64,000 nt of DNA from Eremophila alpestris peregrina. Taxonomy: Eukaryota > Chordata > Aves > Passeriformes > Alaudidae. Where the stretch lies: NCBI GenBank assembly GCA_009792885.1, contig WMCF01000023.1, positions 10,376,013 through 10,440,012 on the forward strand, read 5' to 3'. The notes below the pieces were generated by a model. The model saw only the letters and a list, made by a program, of their open reading frames with translations. It made no database searches and had not been told where the DNA came from. Of this stretch, positions 28,201 through 43,200 are shown in pieces (the stretch's first letter is position 1; every line of letters starts with the position of its first letter). A program made the translations under genes and the position numbers.

Positions 28201-31200
28201 ACCATCAACATAAAGCTGCACTGCTTTACCCCGAGCTGAGAAGTTATCTCCTGTGTCTTGCACAAACCTAAAAATCACACATAACACAAAACAAGAACGC
28301 AATTGCAAACTTGGAATGTTTCAAGAAGCATCAGTAAATATTTAAAGTTTTTCTAGTAATACAAATTCTTATGTCATTGTTTCACAGCATAATCAGTATC
28401 CCTGGGATGAATACACCTTTTCCTAGCTGTTACAAATGAGGATTTAAAATCCAATAAGCCTTCACAGCCCTACAGCTGAACCCTTGGCCCTGACTATAAG
28501 TAGATTATAATACCACATGAAGCACTGCAGACAAATGGAACCCATCTATGTTGAACTGGGTGTAAGACAGAGATCTGGTCTCACAGCCTGCAGCTAAATT
28601 CTGTTTTATGTCAAAGCAGAAACTCCTCTCCAACCCCACAATGCTTAGAAATGCCAGAGAGAAATTCTGGTCTCAGAATATAATTAATATCTCAATTTAA
28701 TGTCAATTAAATTCAATGGGATCATGATCTTTCCCTGAGAGTACATGACCTGTGTGACCACAAGAACTAGGCTTCCTTACTATCCCAAGAGATGTTTGTA
28801 CAGATACCTAATAGCGCCCAAAAACTTCTTGCTAGAATTTTCCATTTCATTAATATCTCACAGATTATATATTTTTCAGTGTGACTTTACTAATTATTTC
28901 TAAAATATTACAGTAGTAATTATATAGGTATTGCATAAAATCCCCTCAAATAAGGAGTTCAATTTCTGTACGTCTTTTTAAAAGCACAATAAAGTCTTAC
29001 AGCAGCTTGAAAAGTAACAGCACAGGAAAGAATCTGGATACAGAATAATGAAATTGCCAGGATGCTCGTATTTTTCTTTCCAAGATATGATTTTAAGAAT
29101 CACTTATTTTAATAAGAAATCCAAGTTTTGAGTAAGAACATGTAAGTACTGTCAGTTGGAGCTTCAGTGCAAAGACAATGCCTGTCACATTTTATTTGCA
29201 CGCTCTGAATTGTACAAAATGCAGAAAAAACCCTCAACAAATAAATTTCAACATCAGCTCCCTCTTGAATGTTGTGTGCTATAAGAGAATATTGCTGGCT
29301 AAATATACTCTGTGAAACATTTGCCCCTTGAAAGCTTTTGTCCAGAAAAAGTCAATTCTTTGAAGGCCTCATTTTCTCTTCTAGGCATATTTCCCATACA
29401 AGCAAAGTTCTACCGAATTAAATGGAGAGTCTGACTAGATGGAAAGTGGGGAGTACAGATGAGAGCCTAAAGCAACTGAAATAATCTCAACAGAGAAATG
29501 GTAAACTCATTAGTAGCTAATAATTCAGTAGCACTTAGCTGAGCAGTGGATTACAATGAAGGAACAGACTTACTGGATATGGAGGTATAAAGGGCAAAAG
29601 ACTTGAGGCTAGTCATTTCTTTCTGTCTGGTTTCCTCCACACTGCTGTGAAATATGTGCTCCCAAGCATAGAGTTTAAGGAGCTTAATGCCCCGAAGCAT
29701 CTCATTTGTCTTCTTCAGTCTCTCGTTGGAGTACTCCTGCAACATTTACACATACATTTACCTGAAGAGTACAATGAAAACACCAATTCCCTAAGCAGAA
29801 GGATGACATAAAAATTATGAGCAGCCCCCTTGCACAGTGCAGACGTTTCTATCACAAACAGCACTGCTCCCATCTGCAGGAATTTCTGGGTGACACTGAC
29901 TGTATGATTGGATGCTGCAAGAATGAATGCTGCCTACATTTCTGGAAGGGTGCATACTGTTGATGGGAAGGAATTCCTCTGCACACAGGAAGATGCACAA
30001 ATAACTCTCATTACTACCCATGATCTGTGGTGGAAGAGATTTCAGCAAGCTCTGGCTCCATTACAAGTTCCTGTGGCTTCCTTGGCAGTGCATGAGTTGC
30101 TGAAAGGGGGAATAAGGTTAAGAGCAGCTGGGCATGGGAATGCCTATGAAGCAAGGTAACTTTTTCAACTTTTTCAGCAGTGATGCAGGTGATTCAAATT
30201 ATAGACAAGCCAAGTGAGGGATCAAAGAACAGCTTGTGACTTAGGACTGCGTGGAGTTTGTTTAAATACATCTGTTTGATAGATTTCCACATCTGGAGCC
30301 CGAGTTTGGACACAGCATTCCTACTTCCTTTCCCCTGTACAACTCACTTATCCATGCACTGCCCAAAGCTACTCCAGTCAATTACTACTATTCATTTATA
30401 TTTGTAAGTTAGAAGGTTTTTAAGTTTTTTTTTTCTCTTAGGGAACCATACTTACTGAAAAATATAAACCCCAAAAATATGTATTTACGGCTTACACTTA
30501 AGATCTCACATTCTTCAACATGGCATTCTTGAACACTGTGAAATGTTTGAGAAGCAATTCTGGATCAACATTCATGGTTAGCTTTGCAATTCCAAGCACA
30601 GACCAATGCATAATTACCAGATAAGATATTTATTTCACTATTGAGTTTGAAGACACTTACCAATGTGCTTCGCTGGGCCTGTGAGAGTTTTGTTGCTACA
30701 AAGTACTGAACGGGTGCAAGGACTATGATTACTGCTGCTCCAATTAAGGCACTGATTCCAAGAAGGTAGTAGAGCAGAAGAATTCCTACAATTATCTGTT
30801 GGGATAAAAGAAGGTGAGAGAAAGATCTTGGCTTCACTTGGGGTATGCACCACAAAGACCAGCTTCAGGGTAAGGGACAGTGTTCAAACAACAGCCACCC
30901 CAAATGTCCCAAGTTCAGCATTGCTGGCACAGCCAGTGTGGTCAGTCAGGGCTTCTCTCAGAGACCCAGACACCCACCCAGTGCTCCTCCCCAGCCTGGG
31001 CATTCCCTGTATTTCTGTTTCTGTATTTCTCCCCATTATGCACAGTAAAAGAAAGTTTTACAGGTTTGTGCTCCTTCTATAATTTAACTCTCAAAACTAC
31101 TTAAAAGAACTTTATTTTAAAATAAATAAATTTTAGAAAATCACCTTGAAATAAAATTTAATTCAAAAATACTTCCAAATAACACATTATACCATGAGAA

Positions 31201-34200
31201 CACCCACCTCATCACCTCAGATAATCTCTGACATAAACTGGCAAGGCTGTGTTTTAAGGATCTACAGCGCCAGACAGACAATTACTTTTGAAACAGGATT
31301 AGAGAAACAGTGTCAAAAAAAAAAAAAAAAAAGCTTTGTCTTTGGATAAGTAACAATCTAGAGAGAAAGTCACAATAAGGATGGAGAGGGTTTACTGTAA
31401 GCAGCTCAATAAACACAAACAGTATATACAGGCTACCAAAGTTAATTATCACTATTGTAATGACTGACTTCTGAACAATCTGCAACATTGACAATCTAAG
31501 TATTTGAAAGTGTAAGCTGATAAATCAGTCACAACACACAGGGATAGAAAGTTAATTTCATATATAATTTCCCTTAATTAAAAAAACCAAATTACTGGAA
31601 ATTTCCTTAAAGTGTTATCTACCACTCTTGCTAGGTTTGTACACTCTCATAACCTTTACAGAAACAGTCTTCCATCATTTCAAAGCTCAATAGTTATATG
31701 CCTATTTCCACACATTTATAAGAATTGGCTATTTACATGAAAAAAGGAGTTTATAGGTTCCATATTTCCAGCAATTTAAAGCACAGAAAGAAAAAAGAAA
31801 TTTTTCCTTAGGAACCCTCTGATGCCTCTACAACTGAACTAAACTAAAACATGACTCTCAAAATGAGCCACAGTATTGACTTACAAAATATGCACTGACA
31901 TGAAAGTAAAATCCCATTGTATATACACCACAAATCCAGTAAGAGGCAAATTTAAATTACAAATTTAAAAAAAATCTTTCAGTGATGAGTAAGTGAGCAA
32001 TCTGCTTCCACCTGAAGTCAGGAAATTAATGAGTGTCTAAAGCCAAACAAAACACACAAGGCCTCTGCCAGACACCCCTGTCACAGCTCTCCTCCACAAC
32101 ACAAAATGGCCTTGCTCTTTACAGATCAAGATTTTCATTCCAACTGTTTTTTCATGGGCAGATGCTGTGGGCTCTCAAAACACAGGAAAGCACTGTACAG
32201 TGAGAGCTAGTGCAGAACACTGACTCCCTGTTTTCCTGCTTTCCCTCACTATGGTTGACTGTCAAGGACACTATGGGACCACCTGGCTCTAAAAAGAGAG
32301 CATCAGCTTCTCCCACAAACCAGGAGAAAGCTATTCCAGCTGGATCCTGAGGGAGTTGCTAGCTCAGAGCTGCTTTTCCAACCCTCATCCTAGCTACTGA
32401 GGGTCAGCCTTTGCAATAAAAATGCCACGTTTCCAATAGGTTAAAAATTATCCCATTTTCATCTTCTTTATAATGTAATAATACAGGCAAACTTTTGAAA
32501 TATGTTCAGCATGTATGCAAAAAATAAAGAATTGAAAAGAGCTAAAATCTTATTAACATAATTCTATATCACATCATGAAGTATGGAGTCAAGAATAAAG
32601 AGTACATAGATAACATCTGAGCTCTGGGGGACAGTGTCTGGCAGATGGGAAGGCTCTCATTAATATTCCTGAGAAGGCAAAAATCATATTAAAAAAAAAA
32701 AGCCTGTGTAATGAAACACCACTTCTCTTTCATCGAAATCCCTAAGCTCTTCTCTGCCAGAGATATATACCAGGAGGGAAAAAGCTCACCAATAGCTCTG
32801 GCTATTTTGTCTTGATTATTTATTGAGGATGGCAAATACTTCCAGCCAGAAACTGCTTTGTGGGCAGTTTTGAACGAGACAAATGTCCTTTCACTACAAG
32901 TGTAAGCTATCCCTACCAATGAGCCAGAGATATGAGAATACAGGATTTTTTAATAACCACAATGAAATCAAACAAGGGTGCTTATAAAATGGAGGCATGG
33001 GGGCAAGGCCTTTATAAGGCTTCATTTCGCTCCCAGGGTTTGAGCCAAACCTACTGAGGACATCTTTCAACTGACTGGCATCCCTGCGCCTCTTCTCATG
33101 GATTTCAATAACATTCAAGCAGTAACTTAGGGCAATGATAAAGCTCCCTTTGACTGCAGTCAGAGCAAAGATGGGGCTCAAATTATCTGGATTGTATAGA
33201 AAACCTAACTTGTCATGAACAGCAGATGCTGAAATGTTGATTGCTAGCTTAAGAGCTACAAAACAATTGAAAACCTGTTTTAAATAATAACAGAGTTTGA
33301 GTAATGTAGTATCAGCCATCTTTCAAGCAGCCAGTAATTGTTTTCACTGCCTCACAAAACAAGGTACTGAATGAATGCTATGGAAAAAGGTTTTGAAGAA
33401 GCCTTTGTGACCAATGGGACCCACTGATTTTGGCAAGGAGTGCAACAGCCACAAAACAGGAGCACGCTCTGGCATTGATCATCCTCATCTGGTAAGGAAC
33501 ATCACTGGGGAATTTTAATGCAAATAATTGTATTTTCTGCAGAGTGTAAGAAAGTCATCATGAATCTGTGACTTCAGGCCCATTAGAGCAAAATGTTGTC
33601 ACAGAATACGCAATGGAATTGGATTAATTCTCAGGCACTACAGCACTCTCTAGGCTGAGCTGCCAGAGGGGTCTTAGAAAATAAGTGTACAAGAAATTGG
33701 TAGCTTGTACTTAGTTTGCCTATAATAATTGATACCCTAGACAGTATCATTAAGGGGGTGGACTTTTTAATGCTCCATAGTTTTTCAACAATATCATTTT
33801 AGCAGTCTACAATCACCAACTTCTTGCTGTGCTTCCCATAAGAGGAATGAAAATACCCTGATATCCAAATTATTACCAACAAACTGCCAATATGTAACCA
33901 TATCTAATATTATATTTCCTCATACTTTGTTTTCATTATAATTATCCTCTCTTTTGCAATTAGACATCAATATTAGGACATATTCCTTGATAATTTCCCC
34001 CACACACACTTTAAAATGATCTGGTTCCCATTTTCCTCCCCCATTCATAATTTCAGGGAAACTGTGCCAAAAAATAAGTCAAGTTGCTTTCTGAAAATTC
34101 CAGATGATAACTGCTATTTCCATCACCCTCCCTTAATTCTAGAAAGCAAAAGGTTTTAAACTGCCATACAAGTTCTTCCAGAGTAGATCAGAAAACCAGT

Positions 34201-37200
34201 CCATACTTCTTGTGCAGAAGTAACTCAATTGGAAGAAAAAAATGCCTTTATACTGTGTGAATGCAGCCACTCTGTGACCTAAATATGGCCACAACCACCT
34301 TAAATCTTAATATTTTAACTGACATGGTTTTATCCATCTCACTCATGTAGAAAGCAGTTAAAAGAAGCCATCAGTTAATGAACTGCTGATTTACACCCTA
34401 ATATGCTCAGTATCCTGATTTGACAAGCTTTGCCCAAGTCTCACGGAGCCAGCAATAGTTTTATCAGAGATTCAGACAGATTACTTCTTCCTTCACATCC
34501 TCCTGCAGTCTCAGAAGCCACCTACACCCACTACCAGAGATACTAAAAATCTGTGATAACACAGCAGGTTTCAAACATGTGGCCAAAGTGTGAAGATTCA
34601 GAGTATTTCAGGAGGACACTTAGTGGTTTTTCTGAGAATGAATACTCCCCAAGAGTGAGACTACACAAGAAGATGAATTCAATGACTCACTATAACTGAC
34701 AATAAAAAAGGACCTGCATTGCCCCCCCCAAGTATTTTTTTTCAGTGAGGGGAAAAAATTCAGGCCAAATAGCTAAATCAGGATGTTTTTTTCCCCATTT
34801 TTTTCCCCAGGTTAGGAAGTTAATCAGGTTTATTACATGATCAGATGATTTGAAGACCTGATTTTAAGAGTTGTTCATCTGCTCTGTAGCAGTTTGACAA
34901 AAATCTCTTGTATTCAACAGGAACAATTACAAAATCCACTCAATTTTAGTAAATATCTTTATTGTCAGGAAAAATCCTGATGGCCAGCACTCTTAACATC
35001 TCACTCTCTGAAAGACTTTCATACAGTTTATCCAATTATTTGAATGGCTGGCTTTTCTTCCCCATTGCCAGCTTTTCAATGTCATTTTGTTATATGCTTA
35101 ACCCCCCTAAAACCACATTATAAACTGCCTGGAAATACAATCTGGCAAATACAATACACAGTCTCATGAAAACCATTTAATTTTTGGGCAAGGGCAAGCA
35201 ACCCAAATTGCAAAGCTGTTGGGTAGATTACTTGCAGATTTCTGACTTACACACTAGCAAAATCAGCCTCTGTGTGGTGCCTTTGTGACATGAACAAAAT
35301 TAAGTTTTCATCATGTTTCTGAAACTAAATCATACTTCTAGAAAATACCAAATTCACCAATAAGTGAATTTAAACTCTACTGCCTCTTCTGTTTGTATAT
35401 ACTGCTAGCACTGAAGTATACCCAACAAAAATGCACCAAGTAGCTGGAAGAAAGCAGGAAGATTTGCAGAGTACTGAGTAGTAGATGAAACTTCGTGCTT
35501 TACTGTCAACTTTTTCAGGAAGTCCTTAAATAGAAGTATAGGGTGATCCAAGTGGGAAAGGAGACTGAGGGGATCAGACTGGTATTTAGATACAGGAGGC
35601 CAAAGACACCAGAGGATAAACCATTTTGCATAACAAATATGTTATAACAACAAAAACAACAAACAACAACAACAAAAAACCCAAAAAAACCCCCACACCC
35701 CAAAACAACAACAAAGTGGGGAGTTTGTCATCCAAAAAGCAGCAGTAGTTTCAAGGGATGTCCAAAGGATCATTTCCAAGTAATCATATTTATGCCACTT
35801 CTCTTGTTTCTGCTAGGATTCAGAAGACAAATGATCACAATATCTTCCAGTTAGCTTCCCTGATGTAATAAATGAATGCACTGCAACCTGCTGCACCCTA
35901 TAAATTCTTGTTACAAATGCAAAGCTTTTTTGGCAGCAGCCAAGATCCTAATACAATCATAAATACCTGAAGTCCAGTCACAGATGTGGAATCTATTACT
36001 GGCAATGTTTCTAGATGTTAATAGCTTGAAATTTTATTTCAAGTTATTCTTTAACTTCTTTAAAATCCCCACTTTTATGAAACTCACATGCAATGGATCA
36101 CAGCAGACTGTCATGCATGAAGAACAAAAGCACGTTCAATCACCTTACCTGTACTGGCATAGCCCAAAGGTTAGGGCAGAGGAAGAAGAACCACATCAGC
36201 TGATTTGTGTCTATGGCAACCAGGTTACAGATCTGGCCTGCTGTCATCTCCCCCATAGACATGTTAGAAGTTGACAGCTGCATAATTTTATTGTATATTT
36301 TTGTCTGGAAGAGAGATTAAAAGGTACTAGCATACAGAGATACAATGAGGTTTCTAGCTCCATCTAAACCCCAGGCCCAGCATGTTGAGGGGAAACAGTA
36401 TTTCCAGTAACTTGACTGAAAAAGTTTGGCCTTTTACATAATTTCGTAAAATTTAATGCTACTGTTCTTCAGTGACACAAAGCACAGTGCTGTTACCTGC
36501 ATTGTGGTTGTCCCTTTTTGCATCCCAGTGCATCAACAAGAGAGTGAAAACTTTACTGCCCAAAAACGCCCAAGAACCTCATGAGCAACTATGATTTATA
36601 CCTCCAGCATCTCCACAGAGTGCCCCTCCTGTAACTAAGACATTATTAGATTCAATACATAATCCTCAATGTATTATAATCCTTCTTATTTTTCTCTGGC
36701 AATTGAGTCAGGTCCCATCCAACCTCAGAACAATGCTCCTGGCTGAGAACACTGCTACATTTTGCTTAGAGAACTCAGTTCCATTACAAAGTTTAATTCA
36801 CAGACAGCAAATGTCACAGGTATAATTCTGTATTGAATTAAGCAGCTGCCTCAGTGCAGAATCAGGCAGCAGGTATAAAAATAACAGTGCAGAATAGGGA
36901 AAGCATACTTTTATCAGCTAGTTTGGTAAAAATCAAATAGGGCACACTGAACAGTGGCAGATTTACACAGGACAGGAAGAGAGAAAAGATTTAAAGAAAA
37001 AAAACTTAGGAAAAAAATAAAAATACCAACACAGAGGCAGTCATTAACACTGATCTGCTGCTGACTAAAAAATTCCCATTTGAATAGCCGACTGGCATTA
37101 TCTGGGCCTCTAATATCCAGAACAGCAAACACAAAGCTTTTCTTAAACAAAATTTATTTAGCACTATTTTCCAACTATTCCCCTTTGGCAATTCCTTTGG

Positions 37201-40200
37201 TTCCTGTATTTTTCAGTTATTTGCACCTCTTCCACTTGATACAGGTCATGATATTTTTTTTGCATACTTTTGGGTCAAATATGTATTCCTGTAGAATCTT
37301 TCTACTCCACTCTAGTCAGGCAAAACCAATGGATGGAATCCAGAAGCCTGTCAGCTGACAAGTGCTTCCAAGCGTAACATCAAAAGAGAATTAAACAATT
37401 AGGCTGCTATTGAAAGCATCCATCCATCATGGAGATTCCCCCCACAGGATCCCAGCAGCTCAGGGGATAAATAGTGTAACTTATAGCTTACACTAAGCCT
37501 GGCTTTCATGCTGTCACAGGGTAGGTTTCAGTCAGTGCCTCTGGGAATCCCACATGGTAATCTTACACCAAATTCTCTCATTTCCAGGCACAGAGCTTTG
37601 TATGCTACACCAAACTTGGTTCTGTAGTTGTCAGTTATACAACTATTACAGACCCCAGTTTTGCAACCTGACTTATGTTTAAGTGCTTACAGACTCCACT
37701 GTGCCTTTTGTGGCATGATCCATGGAATAAAACACTACTCTCCATGCCTTGGGAATACAACCCATCCTTCTGTCCAAAATATATCTACCATACATTTTAA
37801 AGATTTTTTATTTGCAAGGGATGTGATGTTATCAAAAAAATGCCTTTGAGATGGGAGAGGTGCAGTTCACACCTCAACTGCTTCAAAAGTTACATTCAGT
37901 TTTACTGTAAGCAAATTTTTGCTTGAGGATAAGAATAAATACAGCACTGGATATTAAAACTAAACATTTATATAAAACCATGAAAATAACATGCAAAGGA
38001 TACAGAACTCAGGGCTAACACAATTTCTACCAGCAATGATACATTCAATACATTTCAGGAGAGAAGCACGTGAGAATTTAACAACTATATAATTTATATT
38101 TAAAACTGCATGTGTGAAAAGGTGAAGTAGCCATATATTGGGTACCTGTATTGCGCCTCTCAAGTTGATTCCTGTTTCAATAGCAACATAGTAGGATGCT
38201 TGCAGAAATGTCCTTTGCAATAGAAGGGCAAAAAATAAGAGTACAGCCAAAACATAAGCATTAGACAGGAACTCTTGTGACGAAATGAAGAAAACACCAA
38301 GAATTTTAGTCTGTACAAAAAAAAAAAGAAAGTTAGAAATCAGGTGCAATGGTAATTTAACTCCCTGCTTTGCATAATTAATGAGCAGAGATAATCACAG
38401 TTTATTTCTTTGGAAGTGCTTCTAACTGTGTCTGAAACCTCAGTTTATCACTTCAAAGAAAGTCTCATGACATGCCAACTCAGTAAGCTTCACTTAAATG
38501 CAAAATGACATTTATAGCATTTCTGATATCCTTCCAAAACTCTAGGACACTGAGTAACTCCATATGGTCATTTATTAAAAGATGTGCACTGCCCATCATC
38601 AGGAAGGAACAGTTAGCATCCTTTGGGGAAAAATTATTCATATTATTTTAACACCTCAGGTTACTGAACACTAAAAATAACCTTCAGAACTTGTTAAAAA
38701 ACCCAAAACTCCTGGAACCATGCAAATTATTCTGGCCTGCAGCACGCTGTTCACTTTCATTTATGGTCACTACATTCTGGTAAGCTCATGACACCACCAA
38801 AGTGCATTTTGAAGCATGTCTACAGTTTAATGGGAAAACAGGGCATTTATTTCAGATTATATTTAACAAGATGACACCTCTAGTGCCACAACAAGTTGAG
38901 AGGTTGGCTCACCATGGGAAGCCTTCTGTAACTTAAATGTCTCCATCCTCCTCTTTCTCCTCTGGACTCCTTCAAAACTTTGATTGCTGGATTGTGTTTC
39001 CATTAAAGGCACAATTAACAAGAGGACTCTTTCTTTCCCTTTCAGAGAGACTGTTGCCATTTACACTCCTGCTGTAATCCTTGCTCAGCACATTTTTTCT
39101 TGCCTACATAGTTTCTTTGCTGTTGCAGTTTTCACAACTGCTATAACACTTAATCAGCTATATTTCACAAATTCTCAGTGTCTGTACATTTTATTAGATC
39201 TGATCTGCACCTTGCAGTTAACTTCATAAAAACCCCATATGGCAAGTTCATTCAGAGGCAAAATTTAGTTTTTAAGGCTGCTCTTCTGGCTGAGCCAGCT
39301 GGAAAAGGAACAAACTTCTCCCTACTCCTGCTTAAACCCAGGTTGCTCCAAATTGCATGCTTCTGTTGCTTACTATGCACTAGCTGGGGAGCTAACTGGA
39401 TCTCTTCCTGAGCCAATTCAAATCATTGAGATAAGAAAATCAGCCCAGGAAAAAAAAATAGGCCAAATGAACTACAGAAATCACCCAATCAGTGCCAGAG
39501 ATCTAAACCAAAGGAGAAAAGAGGAGCAGAGGTAACCAGGAATGTAAAAGGAGAAATATTTTAAAATCTGCATTAAGTGCATAACTCTGAACAATTACAA
39601 TACATGTCAGCAATTATAGTTCCTATAAAGAGACATTTAACCCCTATTTTACTTATATGCACCCTAAAGAGACTTTAAAGCCCTAATTTATTACTTATTC
39701 CATAGCAATTCAAATAGGCTACAGCAGCATTTTATACTACAGTCTATACTACACTAAAAATCAGTTTCTCTTCCAGATTATTTGCAGTCTTACAAGTTCA
39801 GGTCTTCAGTGCTGTCCTCCATACACATCTAGCCAGTACCGCTGATCTCTGCGGCTAATATAACTTTTTAATGTATGTAAAAGACAACTTTCCCCCCCAT
39901 CACAACCATGTTTACCAAGTCATGCTTCTCTAGAAATGAGACTCTGGTGCAGCACTGATTCCTATCAAAACACGATATAACAGACAAGGAGGGAAAGTGA
40001 GATGAATATTCTCATCCTTTCTTCTAATAATTCCTTGAGAGAAAAAGAGGGCAAACTTATATACATAAAGATTACAGACTTGCTGATAGCACCAAGGCGT
40101 TTGCCAAATCTCAGATGAATTATCAGGCCATTATGGCTTACTGAGCATACCCCTTACCTGTGTTTAAGCTACAATAGGTGCCTACACACACTTGCCAGCC

Positions 40201-43200
40201 TGTAGGAAACACAGAAATACCTGAACACTTCCTGAACCTTTCACATAGAAGGCAAATAACCTTGTTCAAGAAGATGATGGAAATTATAACATGTTTTATT
40301 TTCAGAAATGGCTTTGGGATTGTGTGTGTCCCACCTTTCTGATAACTACAGGGTAACACCAATTTTTAAAAGTTGCTCTAACCAGTAAAAGGCTGAGAAA
40401 AAACTGCTAATTAAATGCATAAAGACTCTAGACTCACAATCTTCATGTCAATACTGGACTTTTTGCTACACTGGGCGCTATGACTTCTAGAGCTTTTTAA
40501 ATAATGAGTTTGCTGCACCTCTGAATGTGTTATGTCAGCAGCTACTCCTAATACTGGAGCTGCTAATCCTAACATTGCAACATGGAAGATGCTACCAGTA
40601 AATTATAAAGGTTATCATTCTGTCAAGTCTCTTCTTCGGTGTGAAATGATTAATGCTCAGAGAAAACCATGTCACAGGAATGTTCTGGGGTGGCCATAAA
40701 TATTGATACTGGAGTTATAAATAAACATGAAGAGCATGACAGAATTTAAGACGCTGTCGTGCTCTGACTAAATACAGCACTAACTAGAGCAGTTAATACT
40801 GCCTGTGACACCCATGTGATCTGAGTTACAGCTCCATGGTGGGTTATATCTGTCACAAAGGACCTGAGGAACAGAACAATTACTGTATCTCTTTGCCTTC
40901 AGTTTCACAAAGATAATTTCTGTTTGAAAGGTACAGTTGACTCATTACAACATCTCAATCTAAACTATTTAAGATATAGCTGGGTAAGAGATGGGTAAGA
41001 CACCCTCCATTGTACTCTCAACTTATATTGCTTATCTGATTCTATCCCAGTGTGTGACAACTCTTTCCAGAGCCCTCAAACTCAGCGGTACATCAAGCAC
41101 AAACGTAATTTCCTCTCACTTGTCTTTACCTTCATATGACAGCATTTTAGAAATCTTGTTTCTCATACCTCTGAGACTCACAGGGGCAAACTGTAAGGCA
41201 AGGTTTTCTTCCTTTGACTCATTAGAAGCAGGGATGTAAGACTCCTAGCAGTAGAGCTTGTGTATTTCTTTCCAAAATAGACCAAGTTGGCTAGGTATGT
41301 GAATATGCATGGGAACCCTCCTGAAACTTCCAGTCTGCTTCCAGATAGTTTGAATAAAAACTGTTCATTAGAAAGATATTTCATCTCACCCAGCAAAAGC
41401 AATTTCAAACTTAAATGTACTCAGACCCTTACCAGAAAAAATAAGACATAAGGAAAAGCCTCTTGGAGACATTTTAGCAAAGCTAAAATACACCCTTAAG
41501 TGTCACTTGTGGACTACGACCATCAGTGAATATTGTTGTTAGGTGATCCCCAATTGCTGTCAATGACATTGAGGTTACTGCTTAGCTAGTGAGTGAGGAT
41601 ACTAGGCTGGAGGCAGCTCTGCTTAGGGCCTATGAGGACCAGACAGAGTGAAAAAGAAGTTCCCTAGCTGACACATTTATAGGAGAATTAAATAGGACAA
41701 TCTGTAAATTATATCAAATCACAATTTCAGCAGAAAAATTGTTCCAAACAAATTATTGAAAAGCAGAGCTCAAGAGCTTCCACAGTATTTTGCTGCAACA
41801 TAATACTATAGTCTTAGTTTTCTCATTTCCTGCTTTAACTGGTTTCCATTGAACCTACTTGCTGTAATAAAGTTTCCAAATATTAGGATAAGGATTGCAA
41901 AATGGACAAACAGTTAATTTTAGCCTGAGGCCTTTGTTAAATTTTCTGCACTTCAGCTGATGGACTTCAATATTTACAGTGGACCTAATCCAAAGTGTAC
42001 TTGAATGAATGGGTATATTTCCATTAGTGTCAACGGACTTCAGAAATAAAGTCTTATATCAGACACTAAGTGAGCTGCAGAAATAAACAGATCTATCTCA
42101 TGGAAATCCAGCCTGAGTGACCTCACCGAATAATGAAAAGATGCTTCCTGAGTTATACCTTTTAGGTAATCAAGAAACGTCTGCTTCTTCTTGCAGAGCA
42201 TTCATTTAAATAGCAGCCTTTCAGAACTAACCTTCCCAAAGGCACTAGTGGGAATGCTTGGTCACAGTTCAATTACTTGGCATTTTATGATGATGTCAAA
42301 ACTCTGCTTTAATCCTCTTAGATATCCCTCATTTTTGGAAATGAAAAGCCAAGCCTATTAAAAACACACTTTGCCTTTCTAAAAAGCACTCCATCACATA
42401 CTTGATTCAATCTCTATTCAAGACTGCACCTAAATTCCTTATGATATTGATGAGATTCTGGATATGCTTCACTGTTCTCTCAAATGAGGCTATTTTTCAG
42501 AATGCTGACTAGATGCATGGCTCACATATTTTGCCCCCAAAATCAGGGGGGGACCATTGGAGGACATCTAGTCCAACCTCCCTGCTTACGTAGGGTCATC
42601 CCAGAGCACATGGCACAGGATTGCATCCCAACTGGTCTTGAGTATCTCCACACAGGGAGACTCCACAACCTCTCTAGGGCAACCTGTTTGAGTGCTCAGT
42701 CACCCACACAGTAAACAAATTTTCCTCATATTCAGGCGGAACTTTCTGTGCATCTGTTTCTGTCCTATTGCCTGGCAGCACCAAGCAGAGCCTGGCTCCA
42801 TCTTCTTGAGACTCTCCCTTCGGATATTTGTATAAATTGATGAGGCCCCCTCCCAGTCACTTCTTCTTGAGGCTGAACAGGTCCAGCTCCCCCAGCCTGT
42901 CCTTGCAAGAGATGCTCCAGTCCCTTAAACCCCTTTGTTGCCCTGCACTGGATGCACTCCATCACAGTACAAAAGAGGATCTCAGGCAGTACATTTACGC
43001 TGGCACTTCCAGCATTCACACACAGTGCAGAGTGGCTTTCCTTACTGAGGACAAACAGTCCAGAGTCCCAGCATCACTTTTCCTGTCTTTGGAGGACATG
43101 GTGACAGTACCTGTGGGCGGATGGTGTTGTTTCCTTTGCCAACGTTGTGAACAATCCCGGAGATGCAGAGCGGCCCGGCGAACCCAAGCAGGTCAGCCAG

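Noticed and set aside
32894..33319. 141-codon minus-strand open frame in intron 8
   Set aside because: No recognisable domain, no convincing splice borders, and the ABCC8 frame is complete without it. A protein search and transcript data would settle it.
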